Assembly (NCBI RefSeq): GCF_964340395.1
Contig: NC_135558.1
Span: 8,092,001-8,156,000 of the forward strand
DNA length: 64,000 bases
Direction: 5' to 3'
DNA from: Glandiceps talaboti
Taxonomy: Eukaryota > Hemichordata > Enteropneusta > Spengelidae
Shown here: positions 1-10,402 of the stretch, piece by piece
Position numbering within the stretch: position 1 is the first letter of the stretch
Layout: each line of letters begins with the position of its first letter
Notes under the pieces: model-generated
Databases searched by the model: none
Seen by the model: only the letters and a program-made list of their open reading frames with translations
Told to the model about the DNA's origin: nothing
Position numbers and translations under genes: made by a program

Positions 1-529
1 CTACAGACAACGCGGTAGTGGAAATAGAATGAACCCAAAAGGCAACAAACATTTGATGTGGAGAATATCGCTTGCTGTGGTTGACAACATGAGTCCGACG
101 GGACGTCTCCGTCTGGGTCTGATTATTTTTGACCTGTTAGTTTCAGCAATATTGGCTGTTGCTGACCCATTCAATATAGTTTAATGACGTCATTATAGGT
201 ATTTACGATACGATACCGTTCCGGTCACTGTTTCCGAAACAGTGACGAATATCGTAAATACCTATAATAACGTTATTATTTTGTATTATGATCATCCTAG
301 ACTAGAACATCACAATCCTGGAATGGAATATCAGTTCACAAGTGACTGTGTCATTTACCCATCAGCCTACACATGGCACTGATCCACTGCTAGCTGCAGA
401 TTTAATAGTCTGGATCATGATCAGACTGTGCATGTCAGGGGGTGCATGTGTGGTTTAACATCGTGAATGTGGTGTTAAGTTATAGTGCAACACGATGCCC
501 TAAAAATAGACGATATTACATTGACTTAC
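1..529. other. Left-edge sequence; intron 1 of a minus-strand paralogue plus a hairpin
   Basis: If the first exon at 530-549 is functional, this stretch is the start of its first intron, reading leftward. No second exon similar to the one at 12,154-12,299 was seen here. The only structure recognised is the nested inverted repeat at 186-275. Confidence 0.4.
186..275. repeat. Nested inverted repeat (cruciform-capable)
   Basis: Two palindromes are nested. The outer arms are 192-210 and 250-268 (19 bases, perfect), extending with mismatches to about 186 and 275. The inner arms are GTCACTGTTT at 224-233 and its complement at 237-246. This looks like a small fold-back element; no target-site duplication was found. 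Confidence 0.7.
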
Positions 530-549
530 CTGTCTGCTTCCGATGCCAT
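530..549 (-). CDS. First coding exon of a second LDH2-family dehydrogenase gene (partial)
   Basis: Read on the minus strand, ATG at 549-547 opens a 20-base exon encoding MASEAD plus the first two bases of an Arg codon, followed by a GTAAGT donor (529-524). The exon, donor and a few flanking bases are identical to exon 1 of the dehydrogenase at 10,403. The upstream sequence (about 560-650) also resembles that gene's upstream sequence (about 10,307-10,385), with shared blocks such as TGTGGTTGC. The rest of the gene would lie to the left, outside the window. It is most likely the head of a paralogue created by inverted duplication. It could instead be a duplicated promoter and exon with no gene attached, which this window cannot decide. 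Confidence 0.6.
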
Positions 550-1949
550 CTTCGCGCCAGTGGTGTAAATAGTAGTTCTGAGTAAGCCCTGCAACCACAG
601 TAAGAACGATTCTTGTGACCTGGGATGGGAGGCGTGCCACTTTACCAAGTCAACAACAGCAGGGCGCTGGTCAGCAAGAGGTCACACGGAAAACGCCCCC
701 AGCGGCCTTGAACATCAGCGACTTTTGTTTTTAGTTCTTCGACTGTCTCAGCACATCTTATGCAAAGTAAATCGTGTAATTCCATTTAAATATTCAGTTA
801 TATTGCAAACACTTCATGCATATGAAACCGTTCAGGGATTATAACTTAAAGACGGTAGCCGTGGTAAATATTAATCCCTGGATTGTTTGATAGTTAGCAT
901 TCACCAAACAATGTCCCTATGATAACATTCACACAGAGAGGCTATCGTGACCTACTATCTACTTGACCTAGACTGTATCTGTTGCTTTGTTTACTGAGCT
1001 CAACTTCATGTCATGAATTTTTCATTCACATGTTACACACCTCTAAAGTTCTCTCCTGAGTCTATTACATGTATATGTAGTGACAATTTGTCCCCGGTTC
1101 ATGACTGTTACCACCTGCAATGTATTCCTAGTTGGTGAATAACTCCAGACATACTGCTAATCTCTCACGCCTCATGTCCCTTGCCAACACTACTTGTTAA
1201 TCAAACATCACTACCAGGAGATCTAAACGGGTTAGGTTACTGATAGGTCAGTGACATTGTCAATTAACTTGGGTGAATGCTAACATTCAGAACAATCACT
1301 TATAACGTGTAAGATGCATTACACCAAAAACCAAAGTTGAAATTTGCTTTCAAAAATTGGCATCACTGTCTTCTAAACCTTTATGGAAAGACAAATTATT
1401 GCCATGTGGACAAACATTTTGCCCCCCCCCCATGCTATTACAATGGGCTCTCTTCATCAATGCATCCGCGTCTATCCAATTTCTTCAAACCAGACACAAA
1501 TGTGACATATCATATAGGATATATGCACGTCAATCAATAGATCAGACACTTTTTAGTAATGCATTTCTCCATTCAGTCACATACGAGTAAAGTATTTGAG
1601 GGGTGTGACTTCTACGAAGACCTGATTTTTGTAATTATAATGAACATTACAGTTGTGCTGTAATGCCATTGGCACTCCTTTTTTGTTTAATATGGCATCA
1701 GTTGGCTGGAAAAAATATTCTACCATAAAGAACGACACTCAAAGTAGTGAACTATTTCTGTCAGTACTTATAATGAAGACTTTTTATTTTGAAGCCATAA
1801 GCTGATTATGATAGGATATATGTTCTGTATAGAAGTTTTTGATCAGGTTTATAGATGATATTAACGAAGAATTGACAAACTACTGTGCTGCGGTTGTTCT
1901 TAATTGTAGCAGAGTGAACTGTTTCTAGAAAATACTCAATACAACATTA
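550..1949. other. Intergenic, nothing recognised beyond duplicated promoter
   Basis: Apart from the first roughly 150 bases, which match the region upstream of the 10.4 kb gene, I see no exon, RNA gene or clear repeat. Short ORFs at 1337-1590 are in overlapping frames, lack family resemblance and are probably chance. Confidence 0.5.
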
Positions 1950-2208
1950 AGACCAGATTTAAACTGAATGCCTTCCGTAAGGATTTATGCAAGAAATTTA
2001 GCTCTATATCTGTGATTCGTCAAGGTCCAATGAAAGTTAGTTGTCAAAAATGTTGTTCAAATGCCCGCCACACCTCCTATTCTCAGCACAGGAAAGCTTG
2101 CCATTCTCGACTTCACTCGGCTTTGTGATCCCCTACATACCCGGGATATGGCATGTGCGTGTTGAACTTCCTCCTGTCCCACCACGAGTTTACACATTCT
2201 CAAGATTC
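1950..2208 (+). repeat. 260-base dispersed repeat, copy A
   Basis: Nearly identical to 3517-3775, starting with CCAGATTTAAACTGAATGCC and ending just before the TCA microsatellite. The same left terminus occurs again at 30,177. The two copies flank the small ORF at 2510-2833 as direct repeats about 1.57 kb apart. Confidence 0.85.
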
Positions 2209-2403
<195 letters not shown>

Positions 2404-2509
2404 CCACCAGCAGCAGCAGCAGCTAATTGATTCTAATTTAATCAATTCAATTTTACATGTTCATAATTCGTATTTTCCATTTCCATTCCATTTTTTCGTA
2501 TTATCATTT

Positions 2510-2833
2510 CTACCAGCTGCACGATGATCCACTATCACCGCCGGTCAACTTGGCCTTTCGAGGGCCATCCTTGACAATTCTGATAGTTGGGCAATGAATG
2601 GCATTATACTTTGTTGTCATGTCTGGATATTTACTGGTACCAGTACCATTATGATCTCCACGTCTGACGTACAAATTACATGGAATCCCTTCTTGTTTGT
2701 TGAGGGCTGACTGGCCAGGATTCAGTGTAGTTATCTGACGTGTTCCAATATAGGTCTCAAACAATAGTCGGGTACATACGAAGGTCCACTGTTCATCTGT
2801 CTCATTGACCACTTTGACACTGTAATTCCCCAT
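2510..2833 (-). CDS. Unrecognised small protein, 107 aa, single coding exon
   Basis: Open frame of 107 codons starting MGNYSVKVVNETDEQWTF and ending in a Ser/Cys-rich tail. Seven bases upstream of the ATG is a good splice acceptor (TGTATTTTAG on the minus strand, AG at 2842-2841), as expected for a gene with a non-coding first exon; this also supports the start. The composition is non-repetitive and looks like beta-strand protein (alternating hydrophobic and polar residues, few helix-forming stretches), with no signal peptide or membrane segment. I do not recognise the family; the first strand is vaguely like small beta-sandwich proteins that begin with a YxVxVxNxTD motif. The ORF lies between two 260-base direct repeats, so it may belong to a mobile or segmentally duplicated unit. 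Confidence 0.45.
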   Translation of the reverse strand: MGNYSVKVVNETDEQWTFVCTRLLFETYIGTRQITTLNPGQSALNKQEGIPCNLYVRRGDHNGTGTSKYPDMTTKYNAIHCPTIRIVKDGPRKAKLTGGDSGSSCSW

Positions 2834-3516
2834 GGTGACCCTAAAATACAGAATTTAAGCTCTGTTAAACTTTTCACGATGGTAAAAAGATATCAATGTA
2901 CAATGGAATGATAGGTCATATGTCTTTTAGATTTGGAAGATGGGGATGAAAAATGTACAATTCATTGACCGTACGCGTACATAAACTATGAACCTTCACA
3001 AAGATCTTACGTAATATTTTTACTACATGTAATTTGACTCATTTTAATAAAACAACCTAACATCTCAGAATTTAAACTTCATCTATAACATACTTTCATT
3101 GGACAGAACATAATTCACTTCCGACTGAACAGCTTCAGACTTTTTAGGCAAAACACCCCCCCCCCGCCCCATCCCTATATGATGTTGTTATGATGTTTGA
3201 AGAGATGGGTTGTAATTTTGAAATATGGTACGCAATAGCCGGATAAAACTTTTAACACTCATTCAGAGTCTGTTTTGGCGACTTCATCACACAACTAGGT
3301 TTGCTATCAGTTGAGCAAGTCCGTGGGCTATGCAAATTGTTGAGCGGGACCAGAATGTGACGTCATTCCGTCGTGCACACCTGCGCAGAATTCAAGTTCA
3401 CTATGGAAAGTAATGTCGGCGAACTATAATGGACGTGTGCTGAAATAGACATCAGTGGAAAGATAAACAACAAGGCAGCGATCGAAAAAGGGTCAATAGC
3501 CTTAACTCATAAATAA
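2834..3516. other. Upstream region of the small ORF
   Basis: Would contain the intron, the non-coding first exon and the promoter of the 2510-2833 gene if it is real. A short C-run lies at about 3159. The half-palindrome at 3443-3472 is listed separately. Nothing else is recognised. Confidence 0.3.
3443..3472. repeat. Half-copy of the ATAGACA palindromic element
   Basis: Matches the left arm of the palindromes at 5581-5655 and 5729-5804 (AATAGACA, then GTGGAAAGATAAACAAC) but has no right arm. Confidence 0.6.
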
Positions 3517-3775
3517 CCAGATTTAAACTGAATGCCTTCCCTAAGGATTTATGCAAGAAATTTAGCTCTATATCTGTGATTCGTCAAGTCCCAATGAAAG
3601 TTAGTTGTCAAAAATGTTGTTCAAATGCCCGCCACGCCTCCTATTCTCAGCACAGGAAAGCTTGCCATCCTCGACTTCACTCGGATTTCGTGATCCCCTA
3701 CATACCCAGGATATGGCATATGCGTGTTGAACTTCCTTCTGTGCCACCACGAGTTTACACATTCTCAAGATTTTG
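3517..3775 (+). repeat. 260-base dispersed repeat, copy B
   Basis: Direct repeat of 1950-2208 with only scattered substitutions. Copy B continues into unique sequence where copy A runs into the TCA microsatellite. The right-end motif of the same family may be the one at 4265-4510, making a full element of about 1 kb. Confidence 0.85.
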
Positions 3776-4120
3776 TTGAGTGGCGCGCCCTCACTGTACA
3801 CTAATTATATAGAGGTCAATGTATAGGTCACCATTATTAATACATTGTCGCGAAATTTTCTTCGTAGGCTAGGCGAGGATTGGTCTATTTTCCATATTTT
3901 GACCACACACATTTGGGTATAAATTATAGATTATTACACTTGATAAATATGTGAGAGTGTATTTATATCCTGAGATACAGAGCTAGATAAATTATTATGT
4001 ACAAGCCTTGCAACAAATAGCGGTAGCTTGTTATCAAGAGAAATCGGAAAAGAACACAGTAAAAAGGAGACGGTTCGAGGTAATACTTCCTAAACTTCTA
4101 ATCGAAAAAGTGTAGAGCAC

Positions 4121-4238
4121 AAGTATAAAGTTGTCAGATTCAGATTCGGATCTGAGGCCATCTGACACTCAATATAATGTTCATAAGATAACGCTACCTG
4201 AATCTGAATCTGAATCTGACGCCAACTTTATACTCGTT
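4121..4238. repeat. Inverted repeat with GATTCA-rich arms
   Basis: The left arm (about 4121-4160) contains AGTATAAAGTTG followed by CAGATTCAGATTC. The right arm (about 4198-4238) is its complement with an extra GATTCA unit. Probably a small fold-back transposon. Confidence 0.6.
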
Positions 4239-4264
4239 TGATCGATTGATCGATTAATTACTCA

Positions 4265-4420
4265 AATTGGTCATTAATATTTATTCTTGGATTATTATCA
4301 AAACCTAATCAGTTCTGGCCATTACCCTACGGAACATGTCTATGAAATTTCGTTCGAATTGATGCAGCCGGTTTTTTTCGGAAATCGTGATATAGACAGA
4401 CAGACAGACAGACAGACACA

Positions 4421-4462
<42 letters not shown>

Positions 4463-4510
4463 GACACACAGACTTCATCTGTATATTATAACCTTCCTTA
4501 CGGAAGGTAA
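4265..4510 (+). mobile_element. Dispersed element with (CAGA)n/(CA)n tail and CCTTACGGAAGG end
   Basis: Shares with 30,300-30,530 the order: CATTAATATT, a TTACCCTA-GAACATGT block, a GAAATTTCATT-like block, GCCG-TTTT, a CAGA/CACA microsatellite and a terminal TATAACCTTCC-TTACGGAAGGTAA. That terminus is palindromic. This is a non-autonomous family of the kind common in marine invertebrate genomes; the mobilising enzyme is unknown. Confidence 0.6.
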
Positions 4511-4862
4511 CAATGTAGTCATAGTAAAACTGCTTTATTACACCCACAAAGAGCAGTTAAAAGAAATTTAGAAAAAACACCAGCTTTTCTTACATGACAT
4601 GGTAGAAAAAGATACATTTTTAATGTGAAAACGAACAATAAACAGAAAGTAAATATTTGTTCAAAAATATGGCCAATCCCGAGACCCTGTGCTTATACCC
4701 GACAAGATCAAAGGAGTGCATGCGCAGCATTAGTCCATCTCACGAATGCTACGGACTAGATTATGATTTATACCCTTTATCTGTCATAATGTTGACACAT
4801 TGTTTGACATGTGCGGGATTAGCAGTCCTCTACTGGAGCTAATATTAAAGTTTGTGTAGCGG

Positions 4863-4919
4863 GTTATAACCATAGACAGTGGAGGGGAGATCTCCCCTCC
4901 ACTGTCTATGTTATAACCA
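4863..4919. mobile_element. 38-base perfect palindrome flanked by 9-base direct repeats
   Basis: Bases 4872-4909 form a loop-less perfect palindrome centred on GATC, with arms beginning ATAGACAGTGGAGGGGA. It is bounded exactly by GTTATAACC at 4863-4871 and again at 4910-4918, which reads as a 9-base target-site duplication. The arm start resembles the ATAGACA-CCGGTGGAAAG palindromes nearby. Confidence 0.7.
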
Positions 4920-5482
4920 ACTCCTTGTCTGAGTTGCTGCTGAAGTCTTATCAGTAATGGATAGTGTAAGACAAAGGGGGATTTAGACGGTGTGAATTGG
5001 GTTGACCTTTGTATAGTTCAAGTAAAACCAGTCCAACAAAGTCAGAAACCATATGCTTGCACATGGAAGTATAGGGGAAGCCTCCATGGTTTCAAGAATG
5101 AAATGCAAGAGTATGGCCCGGACCAAAATAGTTTGCCAAAATTACGAGGAGAACTTAATTACATAGAAAAATAGTTGTGGCGAGCAGTATTAAAAATAAG
5201 TCATACTACTGTACCGTGAATGGAGTAGTGACTGCACAGTAAGGGTTTAAGGATGAAGGGCACATTACCATTCAAAAGAAACGGTAAACATTTAAAAAAC
5301 GAATTTTACACATATCTTCATATGAGCTACATATATACACTACAATATAAGACACGTCTCGTTGTTCAGCCCTATCAGGGCTTGTGAATGTTGTATGGCT
5401 TATTTGTTTCGCAGTGGACACTGCATGCTGTGTGTGTCCCCATCCGAATGTGTACACTTTTTATCTCAGTATTATCATCATC
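4920..5482. other. Intergenic, nothing recognised
   Basis: Short ORFs at 4992-5174 and 5272-5457 have no recognisable family and no splice context that joins them to a gene. Confidence 0.4.
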
Positions 5483-5804
5483 TAGCCTGGCAAGGGGTGA
5501 GACAGTGGGTATTTTATCTTCTAGTCTAGCAAGGGTGAGATGGACTAATCCTGCTATCCTGTAAACTTGTCGGGCATAAGTACAATAGACACCGGTGGAA
5601 AGATAAACAACGCGGCTCCGCCTTGTTGTTTATCTTTCCACTGGTCTCTATTGTATACTTAATCTAGTGTAGCAAGGGTGAGATGGACTAATCCTGCTAT
5701 CCTGTGAACTTGAATTGTCGGGCATAAGTACAATAGACACCGGTGGAAAGATAAACAACGCTGTTCCGCCGTTGTTTATCTTTCCACCAGGTGTCTATTG
5801 TATA
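5483..5804. repeat. Tandem duplication carrying two ATAGACA palindromes
   Basis: A unit of about 148 bases (5509-5655, then 5656-5804) repeats the block AGCAAGGGTGAGATGGACTA, then ATCCTGCTATCCTGT, then a palindrome. A weaker third start lies at 5485. Palindrome 1 (5581-5655) and palindrome 2 (5729-5804) both read TACAATAGACACCGGTGGAA inward and fold on themselves around a 9-10 base centre. Confidence 0.85.
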
Positions 5805-5906
5805 CAAAGTACACATTGTTACAGTGTCGATAAAAATTAATAATGTCAAACACTGTGTCAACATTATGATCGGGTTTTCAGCGCGAGAGGATAAAGTACA
5901 TCAGAT

Positions 5907-6364
5907 ATTTTCTATATTGGAATGTGCCGACATATTATCGAAAAGATAACGTCGCATAATCAATTGTATGTAAATTCAGAGATGTTAGTGCTTTGTGCCT
6001 CAAATATTAAACTCACGAACCCTCAATACAAGTTTTGCTTATTAAACCTCAGTCCACTAAGTGATCAGTCAGTTTCTCCAGCCGGGGGGAGGGGCATCAT
6101 AACAATACATACACGGTGTGTCTCGCCATATTTTGTAGACGCCAATCACTATACTCAAACACACTCATCATTGGTGGAAAAAACTTTCTCAGCTATAAAT
6201 TGAAAATTATAGATCCATGAAAGTGTTATTGAAGGTATGCAATAGCCATGAATATTAACATGATACAAGAACAAGTATTTCCACACGAATCAATGGAATT
6301 TACATACAATTGATTAAGCGACGTTATCTTTTCGATAATGCGTCATCACATTCCAATATAGAAA

Positions 6365-6365
<1 letters not shown>
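5907..6365. mobile_element. MITE with long terminal inverted repeats of about 70 bases
   Basis: The left terminus (5907-5977, starting TTTTCTATATTGGAATGTG) is matched in inverted orientation by 6296-6365, including the block ATTATCGAAAAGATAACGTC. About 320 bases of non-coding interior separate them. The 93-aa ORF at 5922-6203 starts inside the left repeat and is not considered a gene. Confidence 0.8.

Positions 6366-6422
<57 letters not shown>
6366..6422 (+). repeat. (GT)n microsatellite
   Basis: Nearly pure GT repeat immediately abutting the right end of the MITE. Confidence 0.95.
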
Positions 6423-6427
<5 letters not shown>

Positions 6428-8033
6428 CTTTAAGTATGGAGAACTACTGGTTTTGAGTTCTCGATCGACCAGGCAGAAATTTTGCCAGACCTTTCAGATT
6501 CCCAGTCAATAGAGAATATCTCCGGATTATTCACCGGCAAGACAAACATGTCAACTATAATTGATTCAGAAAATGATATAATAATATAAGAAACAGTGAA
6601 TTGTGATCACCTTCAACACGCAATCTCGAATAAAGCGATGAATCTAACATTGGAAATCACACTCCCTGTTATTCTTTAAAATGTCACCGAATGAGTTCGT
6701 ACTTACTGACTGACCGATATATCCGCCTTGATACAACTGTCCCCAATGCGGTTTGCTGTTCGAATTGCGGAATGACGTTCGTTACAAGATCTTTATAGCG
6801 ACAGCAAGGCTTGTTAATATTCCATTATATTCTTTAATAATTACACCTAAATATTTTAACAGACCGAAAACAACTGATAGCCAATTGTTAATAATTGATT
6901 CATGCCTCGCTACATTTTAATCCATGAACTGTTTAAAAATATTCACTGTCTATTTGACCGGGACTTCATCTCAGGGTTGTTTGTTTACTGAGCTGAAGTT
7001 CATGAATTTCAGTTTTCATTCACATGCGTTGAACTTGCAAAAGTATTCTCAGTTTGGAAGATGGGCGCTGACCAAATAAAAAAATAGTTTTTGGCCATTA
7101 AAACTGAGGCTATAGATACTGTCATAAATTCTGTTGTCAAATCTTGATATTTTAATGACTCAGCTGGTCTGAACATCGATGACGCCATAGCATTCTTATA
7201 CAGATGAAACCTAAGCTTGGAAAACATCAAAATTTACTCCCACGCAATACATAATGCGACCAATTTCCCTCTATCCCACACTAATGTAACAAGTGCAGGT
7301 GTTCTAGATTCGATACAGGAACGAAATGTGTGAAATCTTTAGTCTAAGAACATTAGAAGCCGGGGTCATCAGTGTTATGATTCTTACTAGGCTCGTGAAT
7401 TACACAGAAAATGCGACAACTTGAATATAAACGCCGGTGTTTAATTTACACAACTAGAAAGAGCCTTATAATTATATCAATGGCGACTTTTATGACGTTA
7501 TCGTCATGGTATACATTTGGAGGGGGTGAGTTGGGGCTGAGGGTACTATATTCATATCGAAACTGACTAACCTATATATATATATAATCTGATAAAAGAC
7601 ACTAGACCTGAAGCCTATGGGTCGGAAATGCAATATGTTTAGTCTGTATTTTTGGAATTGGCGAAAGGCCAACAGATAAGACTATGAGATGCGTATTAAT
7701 AACATCTGATTGGTAGAATTTCGTGATGTGGTGGAGAAATGTCATTGGTTAGCTATAGGCCATATATTTATGGTAATTCGACGACAATGTGTTATTCTGC
7801 AGTTTTGACATCGATGTGATCCCAGTCAGTGAAAGCTGAGTGTTACGGGTAAAAGGAAAGGTAAAGTATGCTTAGCATGGGATATGAAGTGGAAAACAAA
7901 ATGAGCCGATGAATTGGACTCGCCATTTACGCATACGATCATCTACTAAAACAGAGTCATCTACCTCTCCTAGAAAGCTAACGAAGCAAAGCGCATGACG
8001 ATACGAAGCTACAAAAGCCGTAAAGGGACTTCT
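6423..8033. other. Intergenic, nothing recognised
   Basis: Only short chance ORFs (for example 7009-7230 and 7490-7672, minus). The sequence near 6980 is similar to that near 1000 (TTTACTGAGCT followed by a CATGAATTT block), hinting at another old dispersed repeat. Confidence 0.4.
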
Positions 8034-8119
8034 GACTTCTGACTTCGGACTTCGGACTTCCGACTTCGGACTTCGGACTTCGAACTTCTGACTTCCGACT
8101 TCGGACTTCGGACTTCGGA
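8034..8119 (+). repeat. GACTTCG/GACTTCC short tandem repeat
   Basis: About twelve heptamer-like units of the form (C/G)GACTTC(T/C/G), slightly diverged. Confidence 0.85.
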
Positions 8120-9109
8120 CACCCGCGTATAATGGCGTGATTTCTATGTCAAACGTCTCATCACCACATTGTACAGTGCTATTTGAAAATTTGCTGTAGA
8201 TCTTTAAAACATTCCATATCTGTTCATTAAATACGGATCTGGTATAGGCGTTTTGTATTGCATCACCTTAGTAACAGAACAACTAAACATTGATACGCAT
8301 TTGAGTTCAGCTCAGGTCAAATGGCGGCCGACTTCTGGGTGTAATTAATGGATGAGATAAATGTATTTCATTTGTTCTTAATTTAATGTGCCAAATATTT
8401 AAAGATTTTTTGACTCTTACAACTAAAGTGAAGGTCGAGAGTTCTTAAAAGAAATATTGTGCCCGAGAATGTATGTGTTGACAGACAGTTCAACTTGGCA
8501 TGTCATGGTATATGCTAATCAGCGGAAATGCACTGCACCAACAACAGCCAGAGTCAACAGGTAACACTGAAGTAATGCGGGTACTTATATTAACCAATCC
8601 TTAGTTATATAGAGCATGCTCAAGTCACGTGACACATGACACAATCGTTCAGTAAAACTACAAGTACTTCGACGTCTTTCGCTTTTTTCTTAGTTTTGAA
8701 AGGATTGCCACGGTGACTATATCTTTCTCACTGTCATTTTGTGCTAAATGACAAAGAATACTGTCTACGGAAATCATCCAGTGGTGAGTTATAAGAAATA
8801 TCATTTAATTTTTTTCCCGATTTTCTCAACGTTCACATCAAGTCGACACAATATTGGTAGTCTACAAGTTTGTACGTCACGGCATTTTTGCTGGCGACAC
8901 TGAAACTAATTTGTTTATTTTTCATGCCAAGTTATGTCATAGTCATTAGCACTGTCACCTGCTAATATACTATCGAAGTTACATGTATGAGATCAACACA
9001 AGTAGATGTCATCACTTTGTGTTAATATATCTGACTAAGATACATACACTACGAATATACAAAGCGAGAATAAGGGTGTGGCGATTTGGTTTGATTTATT
9101 TGTGTAGCT

Positions 9110-9113
<4 letters not shown>
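8120..9113. other. Intergenic with one orphan first-exon-like sequence
   Basis: ATG at 8749 opens a 12-codon frame directly followed by GTGAGT, which looks like a first exon with donor, but no partner exon could be linked to it. Otherwise nothing recognised. Confidence 0.3.

Positions 9114-9160
<47 letters not shown>
9114..9160 (+). repeat. (TA)n microsatellite
   Basis: Perfect TA run ending exactly at the left edge of the fold-back element; a short TA run also lies near its right side (9637-9648). Confidence 0.95.
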
Positions 9161-9163
<3 letters not shown>

Positions 9164-9578
9164 TTGGTAGTACTGGAACTCTTTCTTGGTTGTAACTCGG
9201 AGTTGCACGCATTGTGCGATCATCAGACAACTCTGGTTTCTACTCTCTGGGTGTGCTGTTTATATAGAGAGTAGACGATAGAAATATCATCACTATTGTC
9301 TGTGTTGGTGGGTTGGTGTTGTGTGTATGGAGGTGTTGGTTGTTATTGTGTGAGTCATTGGGTGCGGACAAGTAGGTGTTGGCGGGTTGTTACATGTTGG
9401 ACATCAAAGCCCAACATGTAACAACCCGCCAACACCTACTTGTCCGCACCCAATAACTATCGTCTGCACTCGATATAAACAGCACACCCAGAGAGTAGAA
9501 ACCAGAGTTGTCTGATGATCGCACAATGAGTGAAACTCCGAGTTACAACCAAGAAAGAGTTCCAGTACTACCAAAACT
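9161..9578. mobile_element. Large fold-back element
   Basis: The left arm (9161-9407) and right arm (9412-9578) are inverted copies meeting at about 9409. The inner 45 bases are perfect, around TAGGTGTTGGCGGGTTGTTA. The outer 110 bases include TCTTTCTTGGTTGTAACTCG and match with few differences. The left arm carries about 77 extra bases (about 9283-9356) missing from the right arm. No coding capacity. Confidence 0.85.
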
Positions 9579-10037
9579 ATTACGCTCTGCCACTGTGGCA
9601 TAGAGCACTGTCTTAGCAGATTGATATTCACCGTTATATATATATATAACAAACGATAAACATCATTTTATTTTTTGAGCTTTTGTATCATATCACGATA
9701 TTAAATTGACAGATATTATGATTGAATAGATTCGGATTTTTTTAATGTCACTGATAAGCTCTGGTCTTTTCACTACAAACCACGGAGAGTAGCGATCGCC
9801 CTTCCCAGCTTAACCATTACAATGTCTCAATTCTATATATCTTGAGATATATCAACAAATTAACCACAAATAAGAACTGTGCAGTTTTTATAGACAGTGC
9901 CCCATGTCTTATATGGCTGGCTGTGATCTGAATTAAATTTGGAGAAAACCAACACTAAAAACAACACTACTATTTATATTTTTCAATAGTACTTTACTTT
10001 TTCTTTCTTGAAGGCAGAAATCAAAAAGAATATCAGG

Positions 10038-10206
<169 letters not shown>

Positions 10207-10217
10207 CAATGAGTGAG

Positions 10218-10307
10218 TAGCCCCATCTACACGTCGTCCTACCTGAGGCAGTCCCACAAGTCCTACTCAGCCCGGGTAGGATTTTCAGTGCCGTGTAGAC
10301 GGGGCTA
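10218..10307. mobile_element. 90-base MITE with 16-base terminal inverted repeats
   Basis: Starts TAGCCCCATCTACACG (10,218-10,233) and ends with the inverted copy CGTGTAGACGGGGCTA (10,292-10,307), one mismatch. The interior has a second inverted pair built on TCCTACC and GGTAGGA. It sits about 95 bases upstream of the dehydrogenase ATG, at the edge of the duplicated promoter. Confidence 0.7.
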
Positions 10308-10402
10308 GTGACACACCTACCTTCTAGGTCAAGTCCCTACAATCGCTCATTGTTTGGTGCTTACGTTCTGTGGTTGCCTGCTTTACAGCTCAGTGTAAAA
10401 AG

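Noticed and set aside
8749-8783. Orphan first exon MTKNTVYGNHPV followed by GTGAGT
   Set aside because: No downstream exon could be joined by phase or homology; a short ATG frame before a donor-like hexamer is expected by chance.
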